A stretch of 64,000 nucleotides of DNA from Dongia sedimenti (GTDB lineage Bacteria > Pseudomonadota > Alphaproteobacteria > Dongiales > Dongiaceae): NCBI GenBank assembly GCA_030715195.1, contig JAUYVI010000002.1:558001-622000 (forward strand), given 5' to 3'. The position numbers were made by a program, and so were the translations under genes. The notes under the pieces were generated by a model that was given only the letters and a program-made list of their open reading frames with translations, had not been told where the DNA came from and did no database searches. Of this stretch, positions 30,182-40,346 are shown one piece after another (position 1 is the stretch's first letter; each line of letters begins with the position of its first letter).

Positions 30182-32740
30182 ATGGCTGAGCCGGCACCGG
30201 AGCGGAGGAAGCGGCGGCGGCGCTGGCCGGTCTTCGTCATCCTCGTTCTGGCGGCGCTGCTCGCAATCGGATTTTTCGCGCGCGAGCATCTCGCCGCCTG
30301 GGCCGCGGCCAAGGTCCTGGCGATGCGGTACGGCGTCTCCAGCCGGCTCGACATCGATCATCTCGACAGCCATCAGGCACGGATCGGCGCGGTCGCGCTG
30401 GGTGGCGGCGACGAAGTCCAGGCGAGCGACATCAACCTGCAGTTCGAGCCGATCGCGATGACCGTGCAGCGGATCGAGATCGGGCGGATCGAAATCCATG
30501 CCCGCTACGACGGCCATGAGCTCACGCTCGGCGAGCTCGACCCGATGCTGCGCGAGCTCACCGCCGGCGGCGATGGCGCCGGCCAAGCTCCGCTGCCCTC
30601 CATCATCCTGCATAAGATCGTGCTCACCCTCGACACGCCGCTCGGCACCCTCACCGGAGACGGCATGGCGACGATCGACCAGGGGGTCGTCTACAGCCAG
30701 TTCGCGCTGAGCGAGCCCTACCAGCGCTCGGCGGTGCGGCTCGATTTGAATGCCACGCTCAGCGACCACTCGCCGCAGCCCAAAGGCAAGGTCACGGTCG
30801 ATCTGACGGCGGATTCCGCGCTCTGGACGCTGCTGGGCATGCCGCAGCCGCAGGCCGGGAAGATGCAATTCAACGCACAGCTGAAGGCGCCGCCCGGCGA
30901 CCCCACTGCGAGCGGCATCCGGCTCGCCACCGGTGCGCTGTTCCTGGCCGCCGATTGGAGCTTCAGCGGCGGCGATCTCGCCTGGCCGGCGCAACCGGCG
31001 CCGATGAACATCCAAGGCAGCGGCCGTGCCGTGCTCACCGAGCGGCGGCTCGACATTCCGACATTCAGCGTGAAGGCCACCGGCGGCTGGTCGCCGGATC
31101 TCGCCTTGCAGCTGCAAGGTTCCGGCCTCGCCAATCTCGACCCGGAGCGATATTCGGTTCAGACCACCCTCGACATGAAGGCGCAGACCAAATCGGCGAA
31201 CCTGGGCGCGGTGCAATTCAAATCGCCGGCCTTCGACCTCGGCTTGCAGATTCAATATGCCGGCGACCAGCTTCAGGTCAGGCCGAGCCGCGACGGCACG
31301 ATCAAGTTCGCCCAGGCCGCGATCGGCCCCTCGATCAAGCTGACGAAACCGGCCACCTTCACCATCCGGAAAACCGATCAGACCGTCTTCACCCTGCCGC
31401 TTCACCCGAACGAAGAAAACCCGATCGCCGCATCGGCGGAGATCGGCGGGACGACGCTCGAACTGACGACGCCGGCGCTCGCGGCACCCGTGCAGCTCGC
31501 TTTGCCGAACGGCGCGATCGGCTTCACGGTCGGCCCGGATGGACTGCCGAAATACACGCTCGACCTCAAGAACGGCACCGTCACGTCGACCCAGCCGCCG
31601 CTGGTCGCGAAGAACGTCACCGTTTCGCTGAAGGGTCAGGGTGGCAAGCTCGATCTCAGCCTCAATGCCGGAACCTGGACCGGCCCTTCCGGGATCGGCC
31701 CGGGCAATCTCGACGGCAAGGCCAGTCTGGACGGCAACAAGCTCACGGCATCGGCCAAGATCGGGATTCCGACCGCCAAGGCGAGCATGACCGCCAAAGG
31801 CGGCTACGACCTCGGCTCCGGGAAAGGCAGGTTCGATCTCGATCTGCCGGAAGTCACCTTCGTGCCCGGCGGGTTGCAGCCGAAGGATCTGGCCGCCGAT
31901 CTGGCGCATACGACCGAAGACATCGCCGGCACGATCGCGGCCAAAGGGCCGATCCTGATCGACAAGAACGGCGTCACCTCGCAGATCGCGCTCACGCTGA
32001 AGAACCTCTCCGGCAAGCTCGGGCCGATCGCATTGCGCAACCTGAACTCGGTGGTCGAGATCGACAAGCCCTGGCCGCTCACCACGGCGGCCGACCAGAT
32101 CGTGTCGGTCGAGCTCGCCGATGTCGGCTTGCCGCTGACCAACGGACTTGTGCGCTTCAAGATCGATGACGGATCGACCCTCAGCCTCGCGGAGAGCCAT
32201 CTGGAGATGATGAGCGGCCGGGTGACCCTGGATCCGGTCATTCTGAAGCTCGGCGCGCCGGCGCAGCAAATCCACCTCAAGGTCGACAAGATCTCGCTGG
32301 GGCGCCTGTTCGAGCTCTTCGCCATCGCGGGCCTGACCGGCGACGGGGTGCTCTCCGGCGAGATCCCGGTCACCCTGTTCCCGGCCGGCCTGGCGATCGA
32401 CCATGCCAAGCTGGAGGCCGGCGGGCCGGGAAGCCTCAAATACAACCAGGCCCAGGCGCCGGCGGCGATCGCCAATGCCGGGGACAGCGTCAAAATGGCG
32501 CTCTCCGCCCTGTCGGACTTCCACTATGACCGGCTGGAGGTCGATCTGGACCGCAAGGCGACCGGTGATACCGAACTGGGCTTGCATATCTCCGGTCGCA
32601 ACCCCAGCTTTTACAATGGTTACCCGGTGGAGTTTAACCTCACGGTCGCCGGACGCCTGGACGAGGCCCTGCGCAAGGGCTTGGCCGGCTACCAAGTGCC
32701 GGATATGATCCGCGAGAAGCTGAAGTCGTCTAACCAGTAA
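30182..32740 (+). CDS. ydbH: YdbH-family intermembrane transport protein
   Basis: An 852-residue envelope protein of the YdbH/AsmA-like group. A basic N-terminus and one membrane helix (VFVILVLAALLAIGFFA, about 17-33) are followed by a long beta-rich periplasmic part. The family call rests on this architecture plus its downstream partners: a YnbE-like lipoprotein (12-base gap) and a YdbL-like protein, in the same order as in E. coli. YdbH is one of three AsmA-like proteins (with TamB and YhdP) that share an essential role in phospholipid transport to the outer membrane in E. coli. The same role is inferred here. Confidence 0.85.
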   Translation: MAEPAPERRKRRRRWPVFVILVLAALLAIGFFAREHLAAWAAAKVLAMRYGVSSRLDIDHLDSHQARIGAVALGGGDEVQASDINLQFEPIAMTVQRIEIGRIEIHARYDGHELTLGELDPMLRELTAGGDGAGQAPLPSIILHKIVLTLDTPLGTLTGDGMATIDQGVVYSQFALSEPYQRSAVRLDLNATLSDHSPQPKGKVTVDLTADSALWTLLGMPQPQAGKMQFNAQLKAPPGDPTASGIRLATGALFLAADWSFSGGDLAWPAQPAPMNIQGSGRAVLTERRLDIPTFSVKATGGWSPDLALQLQGSGLANLDPERYSVQTTLDMKAQTKSANLGAVQFKSPAFDLGLQIQYAGDQLQVRPSRDGTIKFAQAAIGPSIKLTKPATFTIRKTDQTVFTLPLHPNEENPIAASAEIGGTTLELTTPALAAPVQLALPNGAIGFTVGPDGLPKYTLDLKNGTVTSTQPPLVAKNVTVSLKGQGGKLDLSLNAGTWTGPSGIGPGNLDGKASLDGNKLTASAKIGIPTAKASMTAKGGYDLGSGKGRFDLDLPEVTFVPGGLQPKDLAADLAHTTEDIAGTIAAKGPILIDKNGVTSQIALTLKNLSGKLGPIALRNLNSVVEIDKPWPLTTAADQIVSVELADVGLPLTNGLVRFKIDDGSTLSLAESHLEMMSGRVTLDPVILKLGAPAQQIHLKVDKISLGRLFELFAIAGLTGDGVLSGEIPVTLFPAGLAIDHAKLEAGGPGSLKYNQAQAPAAIANAGDSVKMALSALSDFHYDRLEVDLDRKATGDTELGLHISGRNPSFYNGYPVEFNLTVAGRLDEALRKGLAGYQVPDMIREKLKSSNQ

Positions 32741-32751
32741 AGGGCCTTCGG

Positions 32752-32985
32752 GTGCCAACTTCTCGCAACCGGGCGCAGCGCGCCCCCTGGATCATGCCCG
32801 GCTTTGCCGTGGCATCCCTGATCGCTGTGGCTGGTCTTGTCGCCGCGTGTAACCCGACGGTGAAGGTCGAGGCGCCCGATAAGCCGATCGTGATCAATCT
32901 CAACGTCAAGATCGAGCAGGAAGTCCGGATCAAGGTCGACAAAGACGTCGAAAGCCTGGTGAACAACAATCCGAACCTGTTCTGA
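32752..32985 (+). CDS. ynbE: YnbE-family outer-membrane lipoprotein
   Basis: A 77-residue lipoprotein. The lipobox VAGLVAAC places the lipidated cysteine at residue 33, and the mature part is only about 45 residues (NPTVKVEAPDKPIVINLNVKIEQEVRIKVD). That mature stretch is characteristic of YnbE, which pairs by strand addition with the C-terminus of YdbH at the outer membrane. The start is GTG 32752; an in-frame ATG at 32794 would give a shorter but still valid signal peptide. It lies between ydbH and ydbL. Confidence 0.9.
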   Translation: MPTSRNRAQRAPWIMPGFAVASLIAVAGLVAACNPTVKVEAPDKPIVINLNVKIEQEVRIKVDKDVESLVNNNPNLF

Positions 32986-33012
32986 CCTTCAAGCGACCGA
33001 AGAAGACCCAAG

Positions 33013-33378
33013 ATGAAACAGATCTCGTATTCCTGGATGGCCTGGTTCCGAACCGCTCTGGCGGTCCTGGCGCTCTGCCTGGTCCTGCCCATGTCCGTCG
33101 CGCATGCCGATGCGCTGGACGACGCGCGCGCCGCCGGTCTGATCGGCGAACGGCCGGACGGCTATGTGGATGCGGTGCAGCCAAACCCGCCGGGCAACAT
33201 TCAGCAGCTGATCAGCGAGATCAACGCCCAGCGCCGCAAGGTCTATCAGCAGCTCGCCGGTGAGAAAGGCGTCCCGGTGGAAGAGGTCGCGGCCCTTGCG
33301 GCCGAGAAGACCATCGCCCAGAGACTGAAGCCGGGCATGTTTTACATGAACAGCTCGGGCCAGTGGGTTCAGAAGTAG
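33013..33378 (+). CDS. ydbL: YdbL-family periplasmic protein (DUF1318)
   Basis: A 121-residue secreted protein with a signal peptide (cleavage near VAHADALDDARAAG) and the DUF1318 core: DARAAGLIGERPDGYV, then VQPNPPGNIQQLISEINAQRRKVYQ and a C-terminal KPGMFYMNSSGQWVQK. In E. coli YdbL is proposed to act as a chaperone-like partner that controls YdbH-YnbE assembly. It starts behind GAAGA and ends 15 bases before the MoxR-type ATPase gene, so the envelope operon and the cox accessory genes may share transcripts. Confidence 0.9.
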   Translation: MKQISYSWMAWFRTALAVLALCLVLPMSVAHADALDDARAAGLIGERPDGYVDAVQPNPPGNIQQLISEINAQRRKVYQQLAGEKGVPVEEVAALAAEKTIAQRLKPGMFYMNSSGQWVQK

Positions 33379-33393
33379 CGGCGCGTATTTAAG

Positions 33394-34329
33394 ATGGCCG
33401 CCCTGCCCGGCTCCATCGATGCTGCCCAGGACCTGCTGAAGGCCGGGCACTACGTCGCCGATCGCAGCCTGGCGACAGCGGTGTTCCTGTCGCTGAAGCT
33501 CGGCCGCCCGCTGTTCCTGGAAGGCGAGGCCGGCGTCGGCAAGACCGAGATCGCCAAGGTGCTCAGCACGACGCTCGACCGCAATCTGGTGCGCCTGCAA
33601 TGCTATGAAGGCCTCGACATCGCCTCCGCCGTCTACGAGTGGAACTATGCGCGGCAGATGATCGAGATCCGCCTGGCCGAGGCGGCGCACGAGGGCGACA
33701 AGGAGAAGATCACTCAGGACATCTTCTCCGAGCGCTTTCTGATCAAGCGACCGCTGCTGCAGGCTCTGGAGCCGGATCCGAAAGGCCCCCCGGTTCTGCT
33801 GATCGACGAGCTCGACCGCACCGACGAGCCGTTCGAGGCCTTTCTGCTGGAGCTTCTGTCCGACTTCCAGGTGACGATCCCGGAAATCGGCGCGATCAAG
33901 GCGGTGGAAAAGCCGATCGTGGTCATCACCTCGAACCGCACCCGCGAGATCCACGACGCCTTGAAGCGGCGCTGCTTCTATTACTGGGTCGATTATCCGG
34001 ATTCCGAGCGTGAGCTCGCTATCCTGCGCACCAAGGTGCCGGCGGCCGGCCTGGATCTCTCCCGCGAAGTCGTGGCCTTCGTGCAGAAGCTCCGGAAGCG
34101 TGATCTCTTCAAGCTGCCGGGCGTCGCCGAGACCATCGACTGGACCGACGCTCTGGTGCAGCTCGACCAGGTGGCGCTCAACGCCGGTGCGATCGACAAC
34201 AGCCTCGGCGCGCTGCTGAAATACCAGGACGACATCGCGCGGATCCGCGGCAGCGAGGCCGCCGCGATCCTTGAACAGGTGCGCGCCGATCTCGCCGCCG
34301 AGAAGGCGGCCAAGCTGCTGCAGCACTGA
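33394..34329 (+). CDS. coxD: MoxR-family AAA+ ATPase, CoxD-like
   Basis: A 311-residue AAA+ ATPase with Walker A GEAGVGKTE (about 47-55), Walker B VLLIDELD (about 133-140) and sensor region VITSNRTREIHDAL. MoxR-type ATPases pair with VWA-domain proteins to mature metalloenzymes; the next gene encodes such a partner. In Oligotropha CoxD/CoxE act in assembling the copper-sulfur centre of form I CODH. This form II system lacks the cysteine loop in CoxL, so the pair's exact task here is open. A large inverted repeat separates it from coxE. Confidence 0.88.
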   Translation: MAALPGSIDAAQDLLKAGHYVADRSLATAVFLSLKLGRPLFLEGEAGVGKTEIAKVLSTTLDRNLVRLQCYEGLDIASAVYEWNYARQMIEIRLAEAAHEGDKEKITQDIFSERFLIKRPLLQALEPDPKGPPVLLIDELDRTDEPFEAFLLELLSDFQVTIPEIGAIKAVEKPIVVITSNRTREIHDALKRRCFYYWVDYPDSERELAILRTKVPAAGLDLSREVVAFVQKLRKRDLFKLPGVAETIDWTDALVQLDQVALNAGAIDNSLGALLKYQDDIARIRGSEAAAILEQVRADLAAEKAAKLLQH

Positions 34330-34353
34330 AGTGCGAGACATCGAGTGTGTGGC

Positions 34354-34456
34354 ACCCCTCACCCCAACCCCTCTCCCACAAGGGGAGAGGGGCTTTGGAC
34401 CGAACGCTAGCGACAGCGCCCCCTCTCCCCTTGTGGGAGAGGGTGGGGTGAGGGGT
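34354..34456. repeat. Long inverted-repeat element (REP-like) between moxR-like gene and coxE
   Basis: Left arm 34354-34392 and right arm 34419-34456 are nearly complementary over about 38 bases (ACCCCTCACCCCA at one end, TGGGGTGAGGGGT at the other; CTCTCCC...GGGAGAG inside), around a short unpaired centre. The motif family CCTCACCCCAACCCCTCTCCC recurs in many proteobacterial genomes as a dispersed intergenic repeat. Its base use differs from the flanking genes. It would fold into a very stable hairpin on the transcript. Confidence 0.85.
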
Positions 34457-34490
34457 GGCCACGCAATGATTCCATCCTGTCGTGACGCCA

Positions 34491-35717
34491 ATGTCTGAGA
34501 CCAGCCGGCTCGCCCAGAACATCCTGCTGTTCGCCCGCACGCTCCGCGCCGCCGGCCTGCCGATCGGGCCGGGCAAGGTGATCGATGCGATCGAAGCGGT
34601 GAAGGCCGCGGGCATCGGCACGCGGGACGATTTCTATTGGACCCTGCACGCGGTCTTCGTGCAGCGCCGCGAGCAGCGCGAGATCTTCGACCAGGCCTTC
34701 CATATCTTCTGGAAGAACCCGCAATTCCTGCAGCGCATGATGTCGCTGCTGCTGCCGCAGTTCCGCTACGACCAGCCGGACGAAGAGCGCGAGGAGATCG
34801 CGACCCGCCTCGCCGAAGCGCTGCAGGGCGACCGCGCCGGGAGCTTCGATGAGATTCCGGCCGACCAGGAAGAAGTCGAGATCGACGCCGCCATGACCTT
34901 CTCCGACCGCGAGATGCTGCAGGAGATGGACTTCGAGAAGATGACCACGGCGGAACTGGCCGAGACCAAGAAGGCGATCGCGAACCTGCGCCTGCCGATC
35001 ATGGAGGTGCCGACCCGGCGCTTCGGCGCGGATTCCCGCGGGCGCCGCGTGGACATGCGGGCCACCTTGCGCGCCAGCCTGCGCAGCGCCGGCGCCATCC
35101 CGCTGAAGCTGAAATCGCCGAAATACCGCCATCCGCCGCTGGTGATCCTGTGCGACATTTCGGGCTCGATGAGCCGCTATTCGCGCATGGCGCTGCATTT
35201 CGTGCATGCGATCACCAACGACCGCGACCGGGTCTCCACCTTCCTGTTCGGGACCCGGCTGACCAACATCACCAGGGACCTCCGGGCGCGCGACGTCGAT
35301 GTTGCGCTGGACCGGGTGGGATCCCATGTGAAGGATTGGTCGGGCGGGACGCGGATCGGGCATTGCCTGCACGACTTCAACGTCAAATGGGCGCGGCGGG
35401 TCCTCGGCCAGGGCGCCGTGGTGCTGCTGATCACCGACGGGCTCGACCGCGAGGGGGTGGAGGGGCTGGAAGAGGAGATGATCCGGCTGCAGAAATCCTG
35501 CCGGCGGCTGATCTGGCTCAACCCGCTGCTGCGCTACGACGCCTATCGGCCGCAGAGCCAGGGCGCCAAGGCGATGATCCGGCACGTTGACGATTTCCGC
35601 GCGATCCATAATCTCGACAGCATGCAGAGCCTGGCCGATGCGCTGGGCAAGGCCACGATGCGCAGCGAACGGCCGAACGCGCCAGATAGACGGAACGGGG
35701 AAACGAGGGCAGCATGA
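34491..35717 (+). CDS. coxE: CoxE-like protein with VWA domain
   Basis: A 408-residue protein (ATG 34491; a GTG three codons upstream is possible). It belongs to the CoxE/VWA group that partners MoxR-type ATPases in cofactor maturation of CODH-like enzymes. The C-terminal half is a von Willebrand A domain with the metal-ion-dependent adhesion motif DISGSMS (about residue 221) and a second acidic loop ITDGLDREG. The N-terminal half is helical, as in the family. Its stop overlaps the start of the xdhC-type gene (ATGA). Confidence 0.9.
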   Translation: MSETSRLAQNILLFARTLRAAGLPIGPGKVIDAIEAVKAAGIGTRDDFYWTLHAVFVQRREQREIFDQAFHIFWKNPQFLQRMMSLLLPQFRYDQPDEEREEIATRLAEALQGDRAGSFDEIPADQEEVEIDAAMTFSDREMLQEMDFEKMTTAELAETKKAIANLRLPIMEVPTRRFGADSRGRRVDMRATLRASLRSAGAIPLKLKSPKYRHPPLVILCDISGSMSRYSRMALHFVHAITNDRDRVSTFLFGTRLTNITRDLRARDVDVALDRVGSHVKDWSGGTRIGHCLHDFNVKWARRVLGQGAVVLLITDGLDREGVEGLEEEMIRLQKSCRRLIWLNPLLRYDAYRPQSQGAKAMIRHVDDFRAIHNLDSMQSLADALGKATMRSERPNAPDRRNGETRAA

Positions 35718-36034
35718 CGGAAGAACAGGAAGTGCTGGAAGCCGCCGCGCTTTGGCGCCGCGAAGGCAAAGGCGTGGCACTCGCCACCGTGACCGCGACC
35801 TGGGGCTCGTCGCCGCGACCGACCGGATCGCAGCTCGTGGTCTCGACCGACGGCAAGATGCTGGGTTCGGTCTCCGGCGGCTGCATCGAGGGCGCCGTGT
35901 TCAAGGAGGCCCAGGAAGTGATCGCCGACGGCAAGCCGCGCCTGCTCGATTTCGGCATCACCAACGAACAGGCCTGGGAAGTCGGCCTCGCCTGCGGCGG
36001 CAAGCTGCAGGTCTTTCTCGAGCGCGTGGACTGA
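35714..36034 (+). CDS. coxI: XdhC/CoxI N-terminal-domain protein
   Basis: A 106-residue stand-alone XdhC_CoxI domain. The motif GSSPRPTGSQLVVS and the strongly conserved SGGCIEGAVF are present. XdhC proteins bind molybdenum cofactor, promote its sulfuration and hand it to molybdenum hydroxylases. In most XdhC proteins this domain is fused to a Rossmann domain; here that domain is encoded by the next gene, 5 bases downstream. The two polypeptides probably work together on the CoxSLM enzyme. The start overlaps the coxE stop by 4 bases. Confidence 0.9.
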   Translation: MTEEQEVLEAAALWRREGKGVALATVTATWGSSPRPTGSQLVVSTDGKMLGSVSGGCIEGAVFKEAQEVIADGKPRLLDFGITNEQAWEVGLACGGKLQVFLERVD

Positions 36035-36039
36035 GACGC

Positions 36040-36753
36040 ATGAAGATCGAGACCGTCGAGAAGCTGCTCGATCTCAAGGCCCGCAAACAGCAGGTGGCAT
36101 TGGTCACCGACCTCGCCAGCGGCGCACAGGATCTCTTCACCGAAACGCATCACGCACCGGCGCTCAACCTCTCCCCGGCTGCGGCCGAGCAGGTCGCCTT
36201 GGCGATCCGCGAGGATCGCAACGCGGAGATCGCGCTCGACGGCAGGAAGTGCTTCGTCCAGGTGCACAATCCGCCGCCGCGCCTGATCATCATCGGCGCG
36301 GTGCATATTTCCCAGGCGCTGGCGCCGATGGCGGCGATCGCCGGCTATGCGGTGACGGTGGTCGATCCGCGCCGCACCTTCGCGACCGAAGACCGATTCC
36401 CCGGCGTCACCTTGAGCGGCGCCTGGCCGGACGAGGCGATGGAGAAGCTGGCGCCCGATGTTCGCACCGCCGTCGTCACCCTGACCCACGATCCGAAGCT
36501 CGACGATCCGGCGCTGACCGCGGCCTTGCGCTCGCCCGCATTCTACATCGGCGCGCTCGGCAGCAAGAAGACCCATGGCGCGCGGCTGGGCCGCCTGACC
36601 AGGGCCGGGTTCACCGAGGCCGATCTCGCCCGCATCCATGGACCGGCCGGGCTCGATATCGGCGCCAAGTCGCCGGCGGAGATCGCGGTCTCGGTGCTCG
36701 CGCAACTGACCGCGGCGCGGCGCAACCGGCAAAGCCAAAGGCCCCCGGGCTGA
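36040..36753 (+). CDS. XdhC Rossmann-domain protein (separate C-terminal half)
   Basis: A 237-residue protein equivalent to the C-terminal part of XdhC. A 70-residue N-terminal segment precedes the Rossmann fold (RLIIIGAVHISQALAPMA, about residues 81-98) and the conserved YIGALGSKKTHGARLGRL (about 168-185). It starts at ATG 36040, 5 bases after the stop of the N-terminal-domain gene. The intervening stop (TGA at 36032-36034) and the separate start show a clean split rather than a frameshift; split XdhC is seen in other form II cox clusters. Role inferred: insertion of sulfurated molybdenum cofactor. Confidence 0.88.
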   Translation: MKIETVEKLLDLKARKQQVALVTDLASGAQDLFTETHHAPALNLSPAAAEQVALAIREDRNAEIALDGRKCFVQVHNPPPRLIIIGAVHISQALAPMAAIAGYAVTVVDPRRTFATEDRFPGVTLSGAWPDEAMEKLAPDVRTAVVTLTHDPKLDDPALTAALRSPAFYIGALGSKKTHGARLGRLTRAGFTEADLARIHGPAGLDIGAKSPAEIAVSVLAQLTAARRNRQSQRPPG

Positions 36754-36754
36754 A

Positions 36755-38376
<1,622 letters not shown>

Positions 38377-38380
<4 letters not shown>

Positions 38381-38796
38381 GTGCGGAGCTCTACCACACC
38401 GAGCTGGTGGCCCGGGCGCGCCAGGCCTTCGGCGAGGGCCGGCTCCCGGCGGCGGCGGCCAGCATCACGCTGGACAACCCGCTCTGCGGCGACCGGGTGA
38501 CCCTCGACCTCGAGACGGGCGACGGCACGGTGACGGCGATCGGCCACGAGGTGAAGGGCTGCCTGCTCTGCGCCGCCTCGGCCGCGACCATCGCCGAGTT
38601 CGGCCGCGACCGAAGCCCCGCCGAGCTCCGGGAGATGGATGCGGCGGCCAGGGCGCTGATGAAGGACGGCACCCCGGTTCCCGAAAAATTCGCCGCGCTC
38701 CGGGTCTTTTCGCCAGTCCATGCGTCGAAAAGCCGGCGCGACTGCGTCCTGCTGCCCTTCGAGGCCCTGGGCAAGGCCCTGGATGCGGCCTTCTGA
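38377..38796 (+). CDS. SufU/IscU-like iron-sulfur scaffold protein
   Basis: A 139-residue protein of the NifU_N fold. The ligand cysteines of the SufU type are visible: C37 (NPLCGDR, with D39), C62/C65 (GCLLCAAS) and C123 (RDCVLLPFEAL). It overlaps the molybdopterin fusion gene by 4 bases and closes the cox accessory series. It could supply Fe-S clusters to CoxS, or handle sulfur for the molybdenum cofactor. Neither is proven. It is unlikely to be the housekeeping scaffold, since no isc or suf genes are nearby. Confidence 0.85.
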
Positions 38797-38879
38797 GAGG
38801 CGCGGAACTGGCGTGCCGCCCCGCGGTCGGCCTATAGTCCGGGCATGATTCGGCAATTTCCCAGGATGGCGGCCGAGCC

Positions 38880-40100
38880 ATGAGCGAAGGTATCTTCCGC
38901 CGCGTCTACCCGGCCGGCGCCCAGATCTTCCATGAAGGCGAACTCGGCGATTTCGCCTTCATCATCGAGCGCGGCGAGATCGAGATCTCGGTCGGCAGCG
39001 GCGACATGAAGGAAGTGCTGGCCATCATCGGCCCGGGCGAGCTGTTCGGCGAGCTGGCGGCGCTCGACGGCTATGCACGCTCGGCCAATGCGGTGGCGCT
39101 GACCGAATGCGAGCTGATCCTGATCAGCCAGGAGCAGATCCGGCACCGCGTGAATTCCGGCGACGAGATCGTGGCCTTGCTGCTGCGCTCGGTGCTGCGC
39201 TCCTATCGCGGCGACCGGCGCAATATCACCGGCTGGAGCGACACCGGAATGCCGTCGCTCGACGTCTTCGCCTCCGGCCCCGACGGGCACAGCCGCGCGG
39301 TCGCCAAGCTGCGGCTCGAGAACGAGCTGAAACAGGCCTTGGCCCGCAACGAGTTCGAGCTCTACTTCCAGCCGCTGGTCTATCTCGCCGACGAGACGCT
39401 CTCCGGATTCGAAGCGCTCATCCGCTGGAACAGTCCGCTGCGCGGCCCGGTCGGACCCGACCAGTTCCTCAGGCTCGCCGAGGAGGCCGGATTGATGATC
39501 GCGATCGGTCATTGGGTGGTGGGTGCCGCGGTGCGCAAGTTCGCGACCTTCCAGCACGCCTTCGGTTCCGCGCGCGATCTCTTCATCGCGATCAACGTCA
39601 CCAAGCACTATCTGCACGATCCCCAGTTCCTGGAAGACCTCGCCGCGGGCGCCGACGCCTGTGGGCTGAAGCCGAAGCAGATCAAGATCGAGCTCACCGA
39701 GAGCGTCCTGATCGACGACACCGAAGGCGCCATCACCTGGATCAAGCGCTGCAAGCAGTTGGGTTTCCGCGTCTCGATCGACGATTTCGGCACCGGCTAT
39801 TCCAGCCTCGGCTATCTGCACCGACTCCCCGTCGATGAGCTCAAGATCGACAAGAGCTTCGTCGAGACCATGATCATCGACCATCGCAGCATGGCCGTGG
39901 TCAAGGCCATCGTCGGCCTCGCCGACGGTCTCGACCTGGACGTCGTCGCCGAGGGCATCGAGACCAAGGAGCAGGCCGAGGTCCTGCGGGAGCTGGGCTG
40001 CGTCTACGGCCAGGGCTATCGCTTCGCCCGGCCGCTGACCGCCGATCAGGTGATGTCGAGCATCGCCGGCGAGGCGACCAAGGCACGCAGCGCCGGCTGA
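38880..40100 (+). CDS. Cyclic-nucleotide-binding domain / EAL phosphodiesterase fusion
   Basis: A 406-residue soluble protein. The N-terminal Crp-like cNMP-binding domain (about 8-125) has the phosphate-binding loop region GELFGELAALDGYARSANA. A linker leads to a complete EAL domain (about 145-395) with the c-di-GMP phosphodiesterase residues: EALIRW, INVTKHYL, ELTES, DDFGTGYSSL, LKIDKSF and EGIET. No GGDEF domain is present, so it should degrade c-di-GMP, perhaps under control of cAMP or cGMP. It follows the cox accessory genes by 83 bases on the same strand; a functional link is unknown. Confidence 0.92.
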   Translation: MSEGIFRRVYPAGAQIFHEGELGDFAFIIERGEIEISVGSGDMKEVLAIIGPGELFGELAALDGYARSANAVALTECELILISQEQIRHRVNSGDEIVALLLRSVLRSYRGDRRNITGWSDTGMPSLDVFASGPDGHSRAVAKLRLENELKQALARNEFELYFQPLVYLADETLSGFEALIRWNSPLRGPVGPDQFLRLAEEAGLMIAIGHWVVGAAVRKFATFQHAFGSARDLFIAINVTKHYLHDPQFLEDLAAGADACGLKPKQIKIELTESVLIDDTEGAITWIKRCKQLGFRVSIDDFGTGYSSLGYLHRLPVDELKIDKSFVETMIIDHRSMAVVKAIVGLADGLDLDVVAEGIETKEQAEVLRELGCVYGQGYRFARPLTADQVMSSIAGEATKARSAG

Positions 40101-40346
40101 CGGCGTTACTCTAGACTGCTCCGTGAAGAATTCGACGCATACTCCTGAATTCATACAACGCGGCGCAGACGCGCGGCACCTATCATGGTATGATCGCTGC
40201 GCTGTTTGACATCGTGAATTCCGCATCGAATAGCCCGACGCGGATTGCTGCTCTGCAACGCAGACCCAGCGCAGACAGACTGCAATTCACCGGGCGTGCC
40301 GCAAGGTTTACCCAGGGTTTACAGAACGCGGAATCGCTTTGGCCGC

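Noticed and set aside
27175-30354. Minus-strand open frame of 1059 codons opposite rne
   Set aside because: A shadow of the GC-rich rne gene; composition is low complexity and it would span the rne promoter-proximal region and the ydbH start.
29963-32758. Minus-strand open frame of 931 codons opposite ydbH
   Set aside because: A shadow of ydbH, which has a clear membrane anchor and matching downstream partners.
40305-40322. Direct repeat GGTTTAC twice, 11 bases apart, downstream of the alpha/beta hydrolase gene
   Set aside because: Short, downstream of a gene end and without a divergent partner; the 246-base gap 40101-40346 shows nothing else convincing.
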